A stretch of 51,896 bases of DNA from Stutzerimonas stutzeri TS44 (GCA_000263395.1 AJXE01000027.1:1-51896); one strand, 5' to 3'. Positions 1 through 10,314 are shown, counted from the first letter of the stretch. The notes: generated from the letters alone by a model not told the origin. Translations and numbers: made by a program.

Positions 1-1
1 C

Positions 2-70
2 AAGCGCTTCACCCCGCGCGACAAGCTGCGCGTGGTCAGCCGGGCGCTGTGGCGGCGGGTGACCGGTTGA
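2..70 (+). CDS. C-terminal end of an unidentified protein (partial)
   Basis: Only the last 22 codons and a TGA stop are inside the window. The visible tail is basic (it ends ALWRRVTG) and has no motif that I recognise. The stop lies 10 bases before the ATG of the lldD-like gene on the same strand, so the two may be co-transcribed. The frame is inferred only because it is open to the window edge and ends just before a plausible ribosome binding site. Confidence 0.4.
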   Translation, partial: KRFTPRDKLRVVSRALWRRVTG

Positions 71-80
71 GGAGCGCGCC

Positions 81-1240
81 ATGAATCTTGCGTCCTATCG
101 GCTGGCCGCCAGCTGCGCTGACTACCGGCGCCTGGCCCGGCAGCGCCTGCCGCGCTTTCTGTTCGATTACATCGATGGCGGCGCGAACGACGAGCAGACC
201 CTGCGCGCCAACTGCGAGGATTTGCAGTGCCTCAACCTGCGCCAGCGCGTGCTGCGCGACGTGGACAACCTCGACACCCGCTGCGAACTGCTCGGCCAGG
301 CCGCCAGCATGCCGCTGGCGCTGGCACCGCTGGGCATGGCCGGCCTCTATGCGCGCCGCGGCGAAGTGCAGGCGGCGCGGGCAGCGGCGGCGGTCGGCGT
401 GCCGTTCAGTCTGTCCACCGTCGGCATCTGCTCGCTGGCCGAGGTGCACGCGGCAACTGTGCAGAAGTGCTGGTTCCAGCTCTACATGCTGCGTGACCGC
501 GATGCGGTGCAGGGGTTGTTGCAGCAGGCGCGCCGCAACGGTTGCGACACGCTGCTGTTCACCGTCGACCTGCCGGTTGCGGGGATTCGTCGGCGCGACA
601 TTCGCAACGGCATGCTCGATGCCAGCTGGCGCGGTCGGCTCGCCAAGGCCACGCAACTGGCGCAGCGTCCCGGCTGGCTGCTCGACGTGGGGATTCGCGG
701 CAAGCCGCATCACTTCGGCAACCTCAGCGATCGCGTGGCCGATCCCAGCGACCTGCATGCCTTCAAGGCTTGGCTGGATGCGCAGTTCGACCCGCGCGTG
801 AGCTGGGACGACATCCGCTGGCTGCGCGCGCAATGGCCGGGGCGGCTGGTGCTCAAGGGCATCATGGAGCCGGACGACGCCTTGCGCGCGCTCGATTGCG
901 GCGCCGATGGCATCGTCGTCTCCAATCACGGCGGCCGGCAGCTGGACGGTGTGGCCTCGACCATTCAGCAGCTGCCGGCGGTGGTCGAGGCGCTCGGCGG
1001 GCGGCTGCCGATTCTGCTCGATGGCGGCATTCGCAGCGGTGTCGATTTGCTCCGGGCGCTCGCTCTGGGTGCGCAGGGCGTGCTGATCGGCCGCCCCTGG
1101 GCCTGGGCGCTGGCGGCCGGCGGCGAGGCGGCGGTCGTCTGCTGGCCAGCCTGCAGGCCGAACTGGCCACGGCGATGGCGCTGTGCGGCGTCAACCGCCT
1201 GGAACAGATCGACGCCGGTTTGCTGGAGCGCCGCGACTGA
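81..1240 (+). pseudogene. LldD-like FMN-dependent alpha-hydroxy-acid (L-lactate) dehydrogenase, frameshifted
   Basis: The first ~350 codons match the LldD family, whose members oxidise L-lactate or related 2-hydroxy acids with FMN and pass electrons to the respiratory chain. The N-terminus carries FLFDYIDGGA. The signature SNHGGRQLDG holds the active-site His and Arg. The FMN/phosphate-binding stretch LDGGIRSG is followed by ALGAQGVLIGRPW. At about 1131-1139 the frame breaks: the family-like C-terminus (LLASLQAEL, then GVNRLEQID) continues in another frame to a TGA at 1238-1240. One missing base would restore a protein of about 386 residues, the usual length. The start ATG at 81 follows AGGAG at 71-75. 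The break removes only the last helices, but the read-through frame runs on into the convergent plsB region. It is either a real lesion or a sequencing error. The substrate could be another 2-hydroxy acid. Confidence 0.8.
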
Positions 1241-1241
1241 G

Positions 1242-3746
1242 CTAGTCGCGCTGATCGGCATCCGGCTGTTGCGCCGTCTCGTCCTCGTGGCGCTCCAGCG
1301 CGACCTGGCGGATCGACAGGCGCAGCTCTGCCGGCAACACGCGCTTGGCCACGCCTTCGGCCACCTCGCCGAGGTCGTCGTGGTAGCCGAGCTTGCCGTT
1401 GGCGTCGGCGCTTAGCACGTTCTGCTCCAGCAAGCCCTGGATGAAGTGGCGGAACAGGCTCTTGTCGAAGAACTCCGGCGCGTTCAGCCCGTGCAGGATC
1501 GACAGGCGCTGGGCCATGACCGTGCAGAGGTTTTCCAGCTCCTCGGCAGTCAGGCTGTGCTGGCCGCTGTTGAGCAGCAGCGAGGTGGCCATGTAGAAGC
1601 GCTGCAGCGTCTGCACAATTACCCGCGAGAGCAGCGTGAGCAGGACGAACTGCCGCGAACTCGGCGCCGGCCGCACATAGCTTTCGCCGTCCACCTTGAG
1701 CAGCCCCTGCTCGACGAACGCCGCCAGCCACTGGTCGATCACCGCCGCGAGTTCGTCCACTTCCCAGCGCATGAACAGCTCGGCGCGCAGGTACGGGTAG
1801 AGCGCCTCGCTGTAGCTCAGGATCTGCGCGCGGCTGATGCGCGAACTGCTCTGGAAGAAGCTCGCCAGCAGCGCCGGCAGGGCGAAGATATGCATCACGT
1901 TGTTGCGGTAGTAGGTCATCAGCACCGCGTTCTGCTCGTCCAGATAGAGGATGTCGCCCAGCGCATCCTTCTGTTCGGCGATCAGGTCGAGGCTTTTCAC
2001 ATAGTCGATCAGTGCGGCGCCATCGCCTTCCGGCAGCGTGGTGTGCGGCGAGTACGGCACCGCGCGCAGCAGCCGCTGGTAGAGATCGAGAATGCGTGCC
2101 AGCGAACGGCGATCCAGCGCCTGGCGGCTGGTGGAGAGCATGGCCAGCGCCACCAGATTCACCGGATTGACCGCTGCCGCCTCGTTCAGGCGCTGGGCGA
2201 TGCGTTCGGCCAGCCGGTTGGTCGTCGCGTTGAGCCGGTCGGGGCGAAACTCCGGCGCATGGTTCTGCTGGCGCCAGCCCGGTTGTTCCTGATCGAGAAA
2301 CTCGTTGAGCTTGAGCGGTTCGCCGAAATTGACCCAGACCTGGCCGAAGCGCTGCCGGAGCGCACCGATGACCTTGAAGATGTCGAAGATCGATTCCTTC
2401 TTCTTCGCCGCCCCGCGCAGCTCGCCCAGGTAGGTGCGGCCCTCCAGCACGCGCTCGTAGCCGACATACACCGGCACGAACAGGATCGGCAGGCGCGAGG
2501 AGCGCACGTAGCTGCGCAGGGTCAGCGCCAGCATGCCGGTCTTCGGTCGCAGCATGCGGCCGGTGCGCGAGCGGCCGCCCTCGACGAAGTACTCCACCGG
2601 AAAGCCGCGGCTGAACAGCGTGTGCAGATACTCGTTGAACACCGCGGTGTACAGCGGTTTGCCCTTGAACGAACGGCGCATGAAGAACGCGCCGCCGCGG
2701 CGCAGCAGGCCGCCGATGACCGGCATGTTGAGGTTGATGCCGGCGGCGATATGCGGCGGCGTCAGGCCGTTGCGAAACAGCAGGTAGGACAGCAGCAGGT
2801 AGTCGATGTGGCTGCGATGGCAGGGCACATAGATCACCTCGTAGCCGCGCACGGCGTCCTGCAGCGGCTCGATATGGCTGACGCGGATGCCGTCGTAGAT
2901 CTTGTTCCAGAACCAGGACAGCACCACTTCGAGAAAGCGCACGGCGGTGTAGGCGTAGTCCGAGGCGATCTCGTTGGCGTAGCGCAGCGCGCGGGCTTCG
3001 GCCTTGTCGAGGGCGATGTTCTCGCGCGCGGCCTCCTCGCGGATCGCCTCGCGCACCTGCGGGCCGTGCACCAGCCCCTTCACCAGGTTGCGACGGTGCG
3101 AGAGGTCCGGGCCGATCACCGCGGTCTTCTGATTGCGGAAGTGCACGCGCAACATGCGGTGCACCATGCGCAGCGTGCGCTCGTGGCCCTTGTTCAGCGC
3201 GACCAGTTCGTTGAGCTGGATCGGTGCGGAGAACTGCACGCGCGTCTTGCGCCCCAGCACCAGAATGCTGAGCAGCTTGCGCAGCCGCCCGGTGACCGCC
3301 CAGCTATCGGCGAACAGCAGCTTCCAGGCGCTGGTTTCGCGGTTCGGCGACTGACCCCAGAACACGCTGACCGGCACGATCTGGGCATTCTCCACCGCGT
3401 TGTGCTCCAGCGCGCCGACCAGCCGCACCAGGGTCGGCGGGGCGACCAGCCGGGTACGCCGGCCGAACCAGCTCGCTGCCGGATTGAGAAAGAAGAACGC
3501 CGCCGGCTCGACATGCTCGCCCACCGCTACCTCGGCCACCGGTCGCGGCAGCCCGGCCTTGGCGCACTCGACGTCGAGCACCGCCAGATCGCTCAGCGAC
3601 GCCTGTTGCAGCACGTAGAACACCGGCTTGCTGCGATCGAGCTTGAGGGTGAAGGCGGACTGGTTGATGGTTTCCGAACGCACCCAGAGGTACTGCAGGC
3701 GGCGCAGCGCGGAGAAGATCAGACGGCGAACGGGGGAGCGGGTCAT
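1242..3746 (-). CDS. plsB: Glycerol-3-phosphate 1-O-acyltransferase PlsB
   Basis: PlsB acylates sn-glycerol 3-phosphate at position 1 at the inner membrane, the first step of phospholipid synthesis. From the ATG at 3746 the product is 834 residues, typical for the long gammaproteobacterial enzyme. The acyltransferase HX4D box is HRSHID (H310, D315). It is followed by the EGGRSRTGR substrate-binding motif near residue 390 and the downstream block [12 protein letters not shown]. The open frame extends further upstream, but that extension is low-complexity and lacks family similarity, so the start MTRSPVRR was chosen. The stop lies one base from the end of the convergent lldD-like gene, with no obvious terminator hairpin between them. 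Confidence 0.95.
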   Translation of the reverse strand: MTRSPVRRLIFSALRRLQYLWVRSETINQSAFTLKLDRSKPVFYVLQQASLSDLAVLDVECAKAGLPRPVAEVAVGEHVEPAAFFFLNPAASWFGRRTRLVAPPTLVRLVGALEHNAVENAQIVPVSVFWGQSPNRETSAWKLLFADSWAVTGRLRKLLSILVLGRKTRVQFSAPIQLNELVALNKGHERTLRMVHRMLRVHFRNQKTAVIGPDLSHRRNLVKGLVHGPQVREAIREEAARENIALDKAEARALRYANEIASDYAYTAVRFLEVVLSWFWNKIYDGIRVSHIEPLQDAVRGYEVIYVPCHRSHIDYLLLSYLLFRNGLTPPHIAAGINLNMPVIGGLLRRGGAFFMRRSFKGKPLYTAVFNEYLHTLFSRGFPVEYFVEGGRSRTGRMLRPKTGMLALTLRSYVRSSRLPILFVPVYVGYERVLEGRTYLGELRGAAKKKESIFDIFKVIGALRQRFGQVWVNFGEPLKLNEFLDQEQPGWRQQNHAPEFRPDRLNATTNRLAERIAQRLNEAAAVNPVNLVALAMLSTSRQALDRRSLARILDLYQRLLRAVPYSPHTTLPEGDGAALIDYVKSLDLIAEQKDALGDILYLDEQNAVLMTYYRNNVMHIFALPALLASFFQSSSRISRAQILSYSEALYPYLRAELFMRWEVDELAAVIDQWLAAFVEQGLLKVDGESYVRPAPSSRQFVLLTLLSRVIVQTLQRFYMATSLLLNSGQHSLTAEELENLCTVMAQRLSILHGLNAPEFFDKSLFRHFIQGLLEQNVLSADANGKLGYHDDLGEVAEGVAKRVLPAELRLSIRQVALERHEDETAQQPDADQRD

Positions 3747-3889
3747 GCGTTGGATTCGACTGTGGAAAGGGGCCAGGCCCTCGAAGGGCGCAAGTGTGAC
3801 GCATGCGGTGATGGCGGGCAAAACGTCGTCGAATCCGCGCGACCCGGAAGCGAACCGGCGGGAACGGTGCGGTGTCGGTTGTGGGGGCG

Positions 3890-4213
3890 CTAGCGCTCGG
3901 CGCCGGCCTGTTCGCCCAGCTCCACGTCGAGCTCCTGCAGTTGCCGGAGGATGGCGACGAGCTTGTCGCCGGCGGCGGTGAGCGCGTATTCGGTACGCGG
4001 CGGAAGCTCGGGATAGCAGTGTTTGCTCAGCAGCCCGTAGGCCGTGAGCTTGCGCAGGCGCTCGGCCAGCACCTTGGCGGAGATCCCTTCGATATGCCGT
4101 TCCAGCGCCCCGGGGCGGTTCACGCCCTGCGCCACGCCGAGCAGCACCGACACCGACCACTTGCAGCCGACGATCTCCTCCAGCTTGTAGTAGGTGCTAT
4201 GCGAACGTTTGAT
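3890..4213 (-). CDS. HxlR-type winged-helix transcriptional regulator
   Basis: The product of about 107 residues has the HxlR layout. [17 protein letters not shown] forms the first helices with a redox-plausible Cys next to the conserved KW. Then come [27 protein letters not shown] (recognition region, split here by description only) and the wing [12 protein letters not shown]. HxlR proteins bind DNA as dimers and often control a divergent neighbour, here the thioredoxin-like gene at 4349. No ATG or GTG lies near the domain start. An ATC codon at 4213 is preceded at 7-base spacing by GAGGG and would give [10 protein letters not shown]. The alternative TTG at 4234 has no ribosome binding site and lies inside a 14-bp palindrome. 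The frame is certain; the start is not. Confidence 0.75.
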   Translation of the reverse strand: MKRSHSTYYKLEEIVGCKWSVSVLLGVAQGVNRPGALERHIEGISAKVLAERLRKLTAYGLLSKHCYPELPPRTEYALTAAGDKLVAILRQLQELDVELGEQAGAER

Positions 4214-4229
4214 GGCTTTTCCCTCGTGA

Positions 4230-4243
4230 TTCAACCGGTTGAA
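4230..4243. promoter_or_regulatory. 14-bp perfect palindrome, probable operator
   Basis: TTCAACCGGTTGAA is a perfect palindrome in the 135-bp gap between the divergent HxlR-like and thioredoxin-like genes. It sits just upstream of the likely HxlR start, as expected for a dimer-binding autoregulatory operator. Its role is inferred from position and symmetry only. Confidence 0.5.
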
Positions 4244-4348
4244 CCGCGCGGTGGGCCCCCACCGTTTGGTGCCCGCTGTTTTCGCCGGGCCGCGTGGTCT
4301 ATGGTCGGGATGTGCCTGCATCCGGCAGGCCACCATAGAAGGAGTGCG

Positions 4349-4588
4349 ATGATGAGTAGTAAAGCAATTTTCTACCACGCCGGCTGCCCCGTATGCGTCG
4401 CGGCCGAGAGCAGCGTGGCCGGTGCCATCGATCGTTCGCGCTATACGGTGGAGGTCGTGCATCTGGGCCAGGACAAGTCGCGCATCGCCGAGGCCGAGGC
4501 TGCCGGCGTCAAGTCGGTACCGGCGCTGGTGCTAGATGGTGTGCCGTTTCATATCAACTTTGGGGCGAGCATTGCCGATCTGAAGTAG
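4349..4588 (+). CDS. Thioredoxin/glutaredoxin-like protein with CPVC active site
   Basis: This 79-residue protein has the start of a thioredoxin fold, AIFYHAGCPVCVAAE, with a CxxC redox pair close to the N-terminus. KSVPALVLDG later carries the cis-proline expected in the fold. The size fits a single minimal thioredoxin-like domain, without signal peptide or membrane segment, so it should act in the cytoplasm. The start is one of two adjacent ATGs (4349, 4352) behind AAGGAG. It is divergent from the HxlR-type regulator, which suggests redox- or electrophile-responsive control. A hairpin plus T-run at 4602-4632 ends it. The substrate is unknown; a glutaredoxin-like or NrdH-like role cannot be separated by sequence. 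Confidence 0.8.
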   Translation: MMSSKAIFYHAGCPVCVAAESSVAGAIDRSRYTVEVVHLGQDKSRIAEAEAAGVKSVPALVLDGVPFHINFGASIADLK

Positions 4589-4601
4589 TTGCCCGCTGGT
4601 T

Positions 4602-4632
4602 GCGGCGCCTGTGAGAGGCGCCGCCTGTTTTT
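4602..4632 (+). terminator. Rho-independent terminator of the thioredoxin-like gene
   Basis: A perfect 8-bp stem GCGGCGCC / GGCGCCGC with a 7-base loop is followed by CTGTTTTTG. It begins 13 bases after the TAG stop at 4586-4588. Confidence 0.85.
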
Positions 4633-4656
4633 GCCTGAGTTTGTTGACTGAGTGCC

Positions 4657-4991
4657 TTGCTTCATGGCGATTGGCGAGTCGTTTGTGAGCTTGGTTTCGC
4701 CCCGCTGGGCGACTCACTTTTTTCAGTCGCGAAAAAAGTAAGCAAAAACGCTTGCCCCTGCATCCGGCCCCGGCTGCGCCGGGGTTCCCTCGCTCCATCG
4801 TCGCTCCGGGGGCCGGCGTACAAGGGCCATCCCTGGCCCTTTACGCCTCTCGCGGCATCCATGCCGCTCGCTCCCCTGCGCAACGATTCCACTCGGCCTC
4901 CTGAAAGGGGCGGTTGGTGCTGCCTGGCAGGCCGTGCAGGAAAAGCACAAAGCGCAGCAAAGCCAGCTTCTCGATCTTCCAGGCAACTCGG
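4657..4991 (+). repeat. Dispersed ~335-bp repeat, copy 1
   Basis: By eye roughly 90% or more of this stretch matches the reverse complement of 12547-12882, from CTTGCTTCATGGCG through AAAAAAGTAAGCAAAAACG and CGTACAAGGGCCATCCCTGG to CTTCCAGGC. It contains short internal dyads (ACTTTTTTCAGTCGCGAAAAAAGT; GGCCCCGGCTGCGCCGGGG). No terminal inverted repeats, target duplication or transposase is visible. The element sits in intergenic DNA. Confidence 0.85.
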
Positions 4992-5181
4992 CCGGGTGGC
5001 CGAAGCCTGGGACATCAGCGTTCTCGGAAATCGCCCGGATCTCCAAACGCAAAATCCAAACCCGCTCTAATAACCCCCACTCCAGCCTCAAACAACCAGG
5101 CGCGAAGACCCCGTTCTTCCGTACCTATGGACTCACCTTCCCATCGCCTCGGAACTTCAACCCGCCGCGGATGGTTTATGG

Positions 5182-5197
5182 TTGTCGGAGTCCTCAA
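5182..5197 (+). promoter_or_regulatory. Degenerate HexR-like box upstream of edd
   Basis: TTGT, then eight bases, then TCAA. The published Pseudomonas HexR operator is TTGT-N7/8-ACAA, so this has one mismatch. It lies 20 bases before the edd ATG, a position where a repressor would block initiation or early elongation. Weak on its own; it gains some support from a second such box before zwf. Confidence 0.3.
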
Positions 5198-5216
5198 TTC
5201 GCAACGGGAGTAAGGC

Positions 5217-7046
5217 ATGCATCCACGAGTTCAGCAGGTCACCGAACGTCTGGTGGAGCGCAGTCGCAAGACCCGCGAACGCTATCTGGCGATGATGGCC
5301 GCGGCAGCCAGCGAAGGTCCGCAGCGCGGCAAGCTGCAGTGCGCCAACTTCGCCCACGGCGTCGCCGGTTGCGCTTCGAGCGAAGACAAGCAGCGCCTGC
5401 GCCTGATGAACGAGGCCAACGTGGCGATCGTCTCGGCCTACAACGATATGCTCTCGGCGCATCAGCCCTATGAGCATTTTCCCGAGCTGATCAAGCAGGC
5501 GCTGCGCGAGGTCGGCTCGGTCGGCCAGTTCGCCGGGGGTGTGCCGGCGATGTGCGATGGCGTGACCCAGGGTGAGGCGGGCATGGAGATGAGCCTGGCC
5601 AGCCGCGAGGTGATCGCCATGAGCACGGCGGTGGCGCTGTCGCACAACATGTTCGATGCCGCGCTGCTGCTCGGCATCTGCGACAAGATCGTGCCCGGGC
5701 TGATGATCGGCGCGCTGCGCTTCGGCCATCTGCCGACCATTTTCGTGCCGGGCGGGCCGATGCCCTCGGGCATTCCCAACAAGGAAAAGGCCGAGGTGCG
5801 CCAGCGCTACGCCGAGGGCAAGGCCAGTCGCGAGGAGCTGCTGGAGTCGGAGATGAAGTCCTACCACAGCCCCGGCACTTGCACCTTCTACGGCACCGCC
5901 AACACCAATCAGGTGGTGATGGAGATCATGGGGCTGCACCTGCCGGGCTCGTCGTTCGTCAATCCGTACACGCCGCTGCGCGATGCGTTGACCCGCGAGG
6001 CGGCACGGCAGGTCACGCGCCTGACCCATCAGGGCGGCAACTACATGCCGCTGTGCCAGATCGTCGACGAGAAGGCCATCGTCAACGCGGTGGTCGCGCT
6101 CAACGCCACCGGCGGCTCGACCAATCACACCTTGCACATCCCGGCATTCGCCCGCGCCGCCGGCATCCAGCTGACCTGGCAGGACATGGCCGACCTCTCC
6201 GAGGTGGTGCCGACGCTGGCCAAGGTCTACCCCAACGGCCAGGCCGACGTGAACCACTTCCATGCCTGCGGCGGGGTGCCGTTCATGGTGCGCACGCTGC
6301 TCGATGCCGGGTTGCTGCACGAGGACGTCCATACCGTGGTCGGCAAGGGCCTGCGCCGCTACATCCAGGAGCCGTTCCTCGATGGCGAGCAACTGGTCTG
6401 GCGCGACGGCCCGACGCAGAGCCTGGATGAGAGCATCCTGCGGCCGGTGGCGCGGCCGTTCTCGCCCGAGGGTGGTCTACGCGTGCTGGAGGGCAACCTC
6501 GGGCGCGGCGTCATCAAGGTCTCCGCGGTGGCGCCCGAGCACCGCGTGGTGGAAGCGCCGGCGCGGGTGTTCATCGATCAGGGCGAACTGGCCGCGGCGT
6601 TCAAGGCCGGTGAGCTGGAGCGCGATTTCGTCGCGGTGGTGCGCTTCCAGGGACCGAAGGCCAACGGCATGCCGGAACTGCACAAGCTCACGCCGTTCCT
6701 CGGCGTGCTGCAGGATCGCGGCTATCAGGTCGCGCTGGTCACCGACGGGCGCATGTCCGGCGCGTCGGGCAAGGTGCCGGCGGCCATCCACATCTTCCCC
6801 GAGGCGCTGGACGGCGGGCCGCTGGCGCGGGTGCGCGACGGCGACATCATCCGCGTCGATGGCGAAACCGGCCAATTGCTGGCCTTGGTCGATCCGGCCG
6901 AATGGGTGGCACGCGATCCGGCGATCCGCCCGGAAGACCTCGGTATCGGCTGCGGCCGCGAGCTGTTCGGCTTCATGCGTGCCGCCTTCAGCAGCGCGGA
7001 GCAGGGCGCCAGCGCCTTCACCGAGAGCCTGGAGGCACTGCAGTGA
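5217..7046 (+). CDS. edd: 6-Phosphogluconate dehydratase
   Basis: Edd dehydrates 6-phosphogluconate to 2-keto-3-deoxy-6-phosphogluconate, the first dedicated Entner-Doudoroff step, in the cytoplasm. The 609-residue product has the usual family length. IlvD/Edd features include C113 in [21 protein letters not shown]155 in GICDKIVPG and C222 in [14 protein letters not shown]155 and C222 match the expected [4Fe-4S] ligand positions. [14 protein letters not shown] is the C-terminal signature. The ATG at 5217 follows GGGAGTAAGG. Its TGA overlaps the GTG start of glk, so the two are translationally coupled. The enzyme should be oxygen-sensitive, as in other Edd proteins. Confidence 0.97.
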   Translation: MHPRVQQVTERLVERSRKTRERYLAMMAAAASEGPQRGKLQCANFAHGVAGCASSEDKQRLRLMNEANVAIVSAYNDMLSAHQPYEHFPELIKQALREVGSVGQFAGGVPAMCDGVTQGEAGMEMSLASREVIAMSTAVALSHNMFDAALLLGICDKIVPGLMIGALRFGHLPTIFVPGGPMPSGIPNKEKAEVRQRYAEGKASREELLESEMKSYHSPGTCTFYGTANTNQVVMEIMGLHLPGSSFVNPYTPLRDALTREAARQVTRLTHQGGNYMPLCQIVDEKAIVNAVVALNATGGSTNHTLHIPAFARAAGIQLTWQDMADLSEVVPTLAKVYPNGQADVNHFHACGGVPFMVRTLLDAGLLHEDVHTVVGKGLRRYIQEPFLDGEQLVWRDGPTQSLDESILRPVARPFSPEGGLRVLEGNLGRGVIKVSAVAPEHRVVEAPARVFIDQGELAAAFKAGELERDFVAVVRFQGPKANGMPELHKLTPFLGVLQDRGYQVALVTDGRMSGASGKVPAAIHIFPEALDGGPLARVRDGDIIRVDGETGQLLALVDPAEWVARDPAIRPEDLGIGCGRELFGFMRAAFSSAEQGASAFTESLEALQ

Positions 7047-8005
7047 GGATCGCGCTGGTTGGTGATATCGGCGGCACCAATGCGCGCTTCGCGTTGTGGC
7101 GCGATCAGCATATCGAGCAGATTCGCGTGCTGCCGACGGCGGCCTACACGCGACCCGAGCTGGCGATCCGCGCCTATCTGGCCGAGATCGACCAGCCGCT
7201 GGAGGCGTTGCAGACGGTGTGCCTGGCCTGCGCCGGGCCGGTGGACGGCGATGCGTTCCGCTTCACCAACAACCACTGGCAGCTCAGCCGCGCGGCGTTC
7301 TGCGCGGAGCTGGGGCTCAGCCAGTTGCTGCTGATCAACGACTTCACCGCGCAGGCGCTGGGCATGACGCGCCTGCGCGAAGGCGAGCGCATCTGCGTGT
7401 GCGACGGCGAATCCGCGCCCGGGCGCGTGCGGCTGGTCATCGGGCCTGGCACCGGACTCGGTGTCGCCGGCCTGTTGCCGATGCCGGGTGGCGGCTGGCG
7501 CGCCTTGCCGGGCGAGGGCGGGCATATCGGCCTGCCGGTCGGTAACGAGCGCGAGGCGGCGATCTGGCGCCATCTGCACGGGCAGTTTGGCCACGTGGAT
7601 GCGGAAATGGTGCTCAGCGGCCCGGGCCTGCTGACGCTGTATCGCGCCTGCAGTGCGCTGGACGGCCGCGCGGTGACGGTCGATTCGCCGGCCGCGGTGA
7701 CCGCCGCCGCCCTGACCGGCGAAGCCTATGCCGTCGAGGTGCTGCAGCTGTTCTGCCGCTGGTTCGGCCGGCTGGTGGGCGACAACGTGCTGACCCTCGG
7801 CGCGCGCGGCGGGGTGTACCTGGTCGGCGGGGTGCTGCCGCATTTCGTCGAGTTCTTCCTGGCCAGCGAGTTTCGCCACAGCCTGTGCGACAAGGGGCAG
7901 ATGAGCGGCTATTTCGACGGGCTGCCGGTGTGGCTGGTGACGGCGCCGTATCCGGGACTGGAGGGTGCCGGGGTCGCCGTGCAACCCCTGCTGGAAAGTG
8001 CCTGA
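7043..8005 (+). CDS. glk: Glucokinase
   Basis: Glk phosphorylates cytoplasmic glucose with ATP to glucose 6-phosphate, feeding the neighbouring zwf-pgl-edd-eda pathway. The 320-residue product opens with the phosphate-binding loop [10 protein letters not shown] (7-16). The catalytic Asp is D100 in [18 protein letters not shown] (134-141) and PGEGGHIGL (156-164) follow. The GTG start at 7043 is inside the end of edd (GTGA overlap) and gives the N-terminus [11 protein letters not shown], which fits the family exactly; the open frame further upstream overlaps edd and is not plausible. There is no intergenic space for a separate promoter. Confidence 0.95.
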   Translation: MRIALVGDIGGTNARFALWRDQHIEQIRVLPTAAYTRPELAIRAYLAEIDQPLEALQTVCLACAGPVDGDAFRFTNNHWQLSRAAFCAELGLSQLLLINDFTAQALGMTRLREGERICVCDGESAPGRVRLVIGPGTGLGVAGLLPMPGGGWRALPGEGGHIGLPVGNEREAAIWRHLHGQFGHVDAEMVLSGPGLLTLYRACSALDGRAVTVDSPAAVTAAALTGEAYAVEVLQLFCRWFGRLVGDNVLTLGARGGVYLVGGVLPHFVEFFLASEFRHSLCDKGQMSGYFDGLPVWLVTAPYPGLEGAGVAVQPLLESA

Positions 8006-8058
8006 GCCGGGCGCGGCGGAAAAATTGTCCGGGCGCCTTGAGCCTTTTGCGTCAATTC

Positions 8059-8073
8059 CTGTCTGTTGCACAA
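8059..8073 (+). promoter_or_regulatory. HexR-like box upstream of zwf
   Basis: CTGT, seven bases, ACAA: one mismatch from the Pseudomonas HexR operator TTGT-N7/8-ACAA. It lies in the 122-bp gap between glk and zwf, 54 bases before the zwf ATG. The gap suggests a separate zwf-pgl-eda transcript. Function is inferred. Confidence 0.35.
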
Positions 8074-8127
8074 GAGCATCACGCAACGCCCGCTCCGGCG
8101 GCCACGCTGCAATGACCACGAGTGCTT

Positions 8128-9597
8128 ATGCCTGCTATCAACGTTGAACCGATTACCTTTGCCCTGTTCGGCGCGCTGGGCGATCTGGCGCTGCGCAAGC
8201 TGTTTCCCGCGCTCTATCAGCTCGATCGCGCCGCCCTGTTGCACGCCGATACGCGGCTGCTGGCGTTGTCCCGCGAGGGCGGCGAGGCGGACGAACAGAT
8301 GGCGCGGATCGAACAGGCGCTGCGCCGCCAGATTCCGCCGCACGAGCTGGACGATGCCGTGCTGCAACGCTTTCTCGCGCGTCTGCGCTGTCTGCGCATG
8401 GATTTTCGCCGCGGCGAGGATTACGCCGCGCTGGCGCAGAACGTCAGCGCCGAGCTGCCGCTGATCGCCTATTTCGCCACGCCCGCTGCGGTGTACGGCG
8501 CGATCTGCGAGCACCTGGCCGGCGCCGGGCTGGCGGCGCAGGCGCGGGTAGTGCTGGAGAAGCCCATCGGCCATGACCTGGCGTCGTCGCGGGTGATCAA
8601 CGATGCGGTCGCGCAGTATTTCGCCGAGAGCCAGATCTATCGAATCGACCACTATCTGGGCAAGGAAACGGTGCAGAACCTGATCGCCCTGCGTTTCGCC
8701 AACAGCCTGTTCGAGACGCAGTGGAACCAGCACCACATCTCGCATGTGGAGATCACCGTGGCCGAAACGGTCGGCATCGAGGGCCGCTGGGGTTACTTCG
8801 ACCAGGCTGGCCAGTTGCGCGACATGATCCAGAACCACCTGCTGCAGCTGCTCTGCCTGATCGCCATGGACCCGCCGAGCAACCTCACCGCCGACAGCAT
8901 CCGCGATGAGAAGGTAAAAGTGCTCAAGGCGCTGGCGCCGATCACGCCGGACATCCTCAGCCAGCGCGTGGTGCGCGGCCAGTATTCGGCCGGGATCGCC
9001 GGCGGCAAGCCGGTGCCGGGCTATCTGGAGGAAGAGAACTCCAATGCCACCAGCAGCACGGAAACCTTCGTCGCCCTGCGCGCCGACATTTGTAACTGGC
9101 GCTGGTCCGGCGTGCCGTTTTACCTGCGTACCGGCAAGCGCATGGCGCAGAAGCTGTCGCAGATCGTCATCCACTTCAAGGAACCGCCGTTCTACATCTT
9201 TGCGCCCGAGCAGCGCTCGCTGATCAGCAACCGGCTGATCATCCGCCTGCAGCCGGACGAGGGCATTTCCCTGCAGGTGATGACCAAGGAGCAGGGGCTG
9301 GACAAGGGCATGCACCTGCGCAGCGGGCCGCTGCAGCTGAATTTTTCCGAGACCTACAAGAGCGCGCGCATCCCCGATGCCTACGAGCGGCTGCTGCTGG
9401 AGGTGATGCAGGGCAATCAAAACCTGTTCGTGCGCCGCGACGAAGTCGAATACGCCTGGCAATGGTGCGATCAGCTGGTCGACGGCTGGACCCGTATTGG
9501 CGACAGTCTCAAACTCTATCCTGCCGGCTCCTGGGGGCCGGTGGCTTCGATTGCCTTGATTACTCGTGACGGGAGGTCCTGGTATGGCGATTTCTGA
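8128..9597 (+). CDS. zwf: Glucose-6-phosphate dehydrogenase
   Basis: Zwf oxidises glucose 6-phosphate to 6-phosphogluconolactone with NADP+ or NAD+. The 489-residue product carries the dinucleotide loop [16 protein letters not shown] (13-28), EKPIGHD (144-150) and the active-site motif RIDHYLGKE (172-180). The loop reads GALGDL where many relatives have GATGDL or GGTGDL. ATG at 8128 was preferred over the in-frame GTG at 8122 because it gives the family-like MPAINVEP start. The gene overlaps pgl by 14 bases. In many pseudomonads zwf follows a divergent hexR; none is present here. Confidence 0.96.
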   Translation: MPAINVEPITFALFGALGDLALRKLFPALYQLDRAALLHADTRLLALSREGGEADEQMARIEQALRRQIPPHELDDAVLQRFLARLRCLRMDFRRGEDYAALAQNVSAELPLIAYFATPAAVYGAICEHLAGAGLAAQARVVLEKPIGHDLASSRVINDAVAQYFAESQIYRIDHYLGKETVQNLIALRFANSLFETQWNQHHISHVEITVAETVGIEGRWGYFDQAGQLRDMIQNHLLQLLCLIAMDPPSNLTADSIRDEKVKVLKALAPITPDILSQRVVRGQYSAGIAGGKPVPGYLEEENSNATSSTETFVALRADICNWRWSGVPFYLRTGKRMAQKLSQIVIHFKEPPFYIFAPEQRSLISNRLIIRLQPDEGISLQVMTKEQGLDKGMHLRSGPLQLNFSETYKSARIPDAYERLLLEVMQGNQNLFVRRDEVEYAWQWCDQLVDGWTRIGDSLKLYPAGSWGPVASIALITRDGRSWYGDF

Positions 9598-10297
9598 ACT
9601 CGACCTGCCTACCGGCGTGGTTGCCCACAGTCTGGCCGACGCCGCTGGGCAGGCGCGGCTGATGGCTGACGACGCGGCCAAGGTGCTGAACTACGCGGTG
9701 CGCACCCACGGCGTGGCCAGCCTGGTGGTATCCGGCGGGCGCAGCCCGGTGCCGTTCTTCGAGGAACTGTCGCGCCGCGAGCTGGATTGGTCCAGGGTGC
9801 AGATCAGCCTGGCGGACGAACGCTGGGTGCCGCCAAGCGATGCGGCCAGCAACGAGGGGCTGGTGCGTCGTCATCTGTTGCAGAACGCCGCGGCCGTGGC
9901 GCAGTTCATCGGTTTGTATCATCCGGCGGCCACCCTGGAGGAAGCCGCGCAACTGGCGGACCGACGTCTGGCCGAACTCGGCCAGCCGATCGACGTGCTG
10001 GTGCTGGGCATGGGCGAGGATGGCCACACCGCATCGCTGTTCCCCGGCAGCGCGGGGCTCGAGCATGCGTTGCGCCAGGACTGCCCGGATCGCTGCGTGG
10101 CGATGTGCGCGCCGAGCGAGCCGCGCGAGCGCCTGAGCATGACCTATCCGCTGCTGGCCGCGGCGCGCATGCAGTGTCTGGCGATCCAGGGCATGACCAA
10201 GCTGGAGACCCTGCGCCAGGCCTTGAACGCCGATGCGTTGCGGATGCCGATTCGCGCCTTCATCCATTCTCCGCTTGAGATCTACTGGTGCCCCTGA
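9584..10297 (+). CDS. pgl: 6-Phosphogluconolactonase
   Basis: Pgl hydrolyses 6-phosphogluconolactone from Zwf to 6-phosphogluconate. The 237-residue product has the DevB/NagB-fold signatures: [13 protein letters not shown] (phosphate loop), SLADERWVP and the catalytic region [16 protein letters not shown] with the expected Asp-Gly-His. The ATG at 9584 follows GGGAGG at 9571-9576 and lies inside the 3' end of zwf, giving tight coupling. Confidence 0.95.
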   Translation: MAISELDLPTGVVAHSLADAAGQARLMADDAAKVLNYAVRTHGVASLVVSGGRSPVPFFEELSRRELDWSRVQISLADERWVPPSDAASNEGLVRRHLLQNAAAVAQFIGLYHPAATLEEAAQLADRRLAELGQPIDVLVLGMGEDGHTASLFPGSAGLEHALRQDCPDRCVAMCAPSEPRERLSMTYPLLAAARMQCLAIQGMTKLETLRQALNADALRMPIRAFIHSPLEIYWCP

Positions 10298-10314
10298 AGC
10301 CCTGAGGATTGCCC

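Larger units (their letters stand above)
4633..5216. other. Intergenic region: dispersed repeat copy plus edd promoter region
   Basis: No convincing gene is seen. Bases 4657-4991 are one copy of a dispersed repeat that recurs inverted at 12547-12882. Bases 5000-5216 are the leader of edd, with a degenerate HexR-like box at 5182-5197. Several overlapping open frames cross the repeat on both strands, but none has a good ribosome binding site. Confidence 0.7.

Noticed and set aside
1446..3893. An 815-codon open frame on the plus strand opposite plsB
   Set aside because: It mirrors plsB codon structure, is rich in Arg/Gln/His/Ala, has no domain, and the opposite strand encodes a clear PlsB.
3747..4160. 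N-terminal extension of plsB
   Set aside because: The frame stays open upstream, but PlsB has its normal 834 residues from the ATG at 3746, and the extension overlaps the HxlR-like gene.
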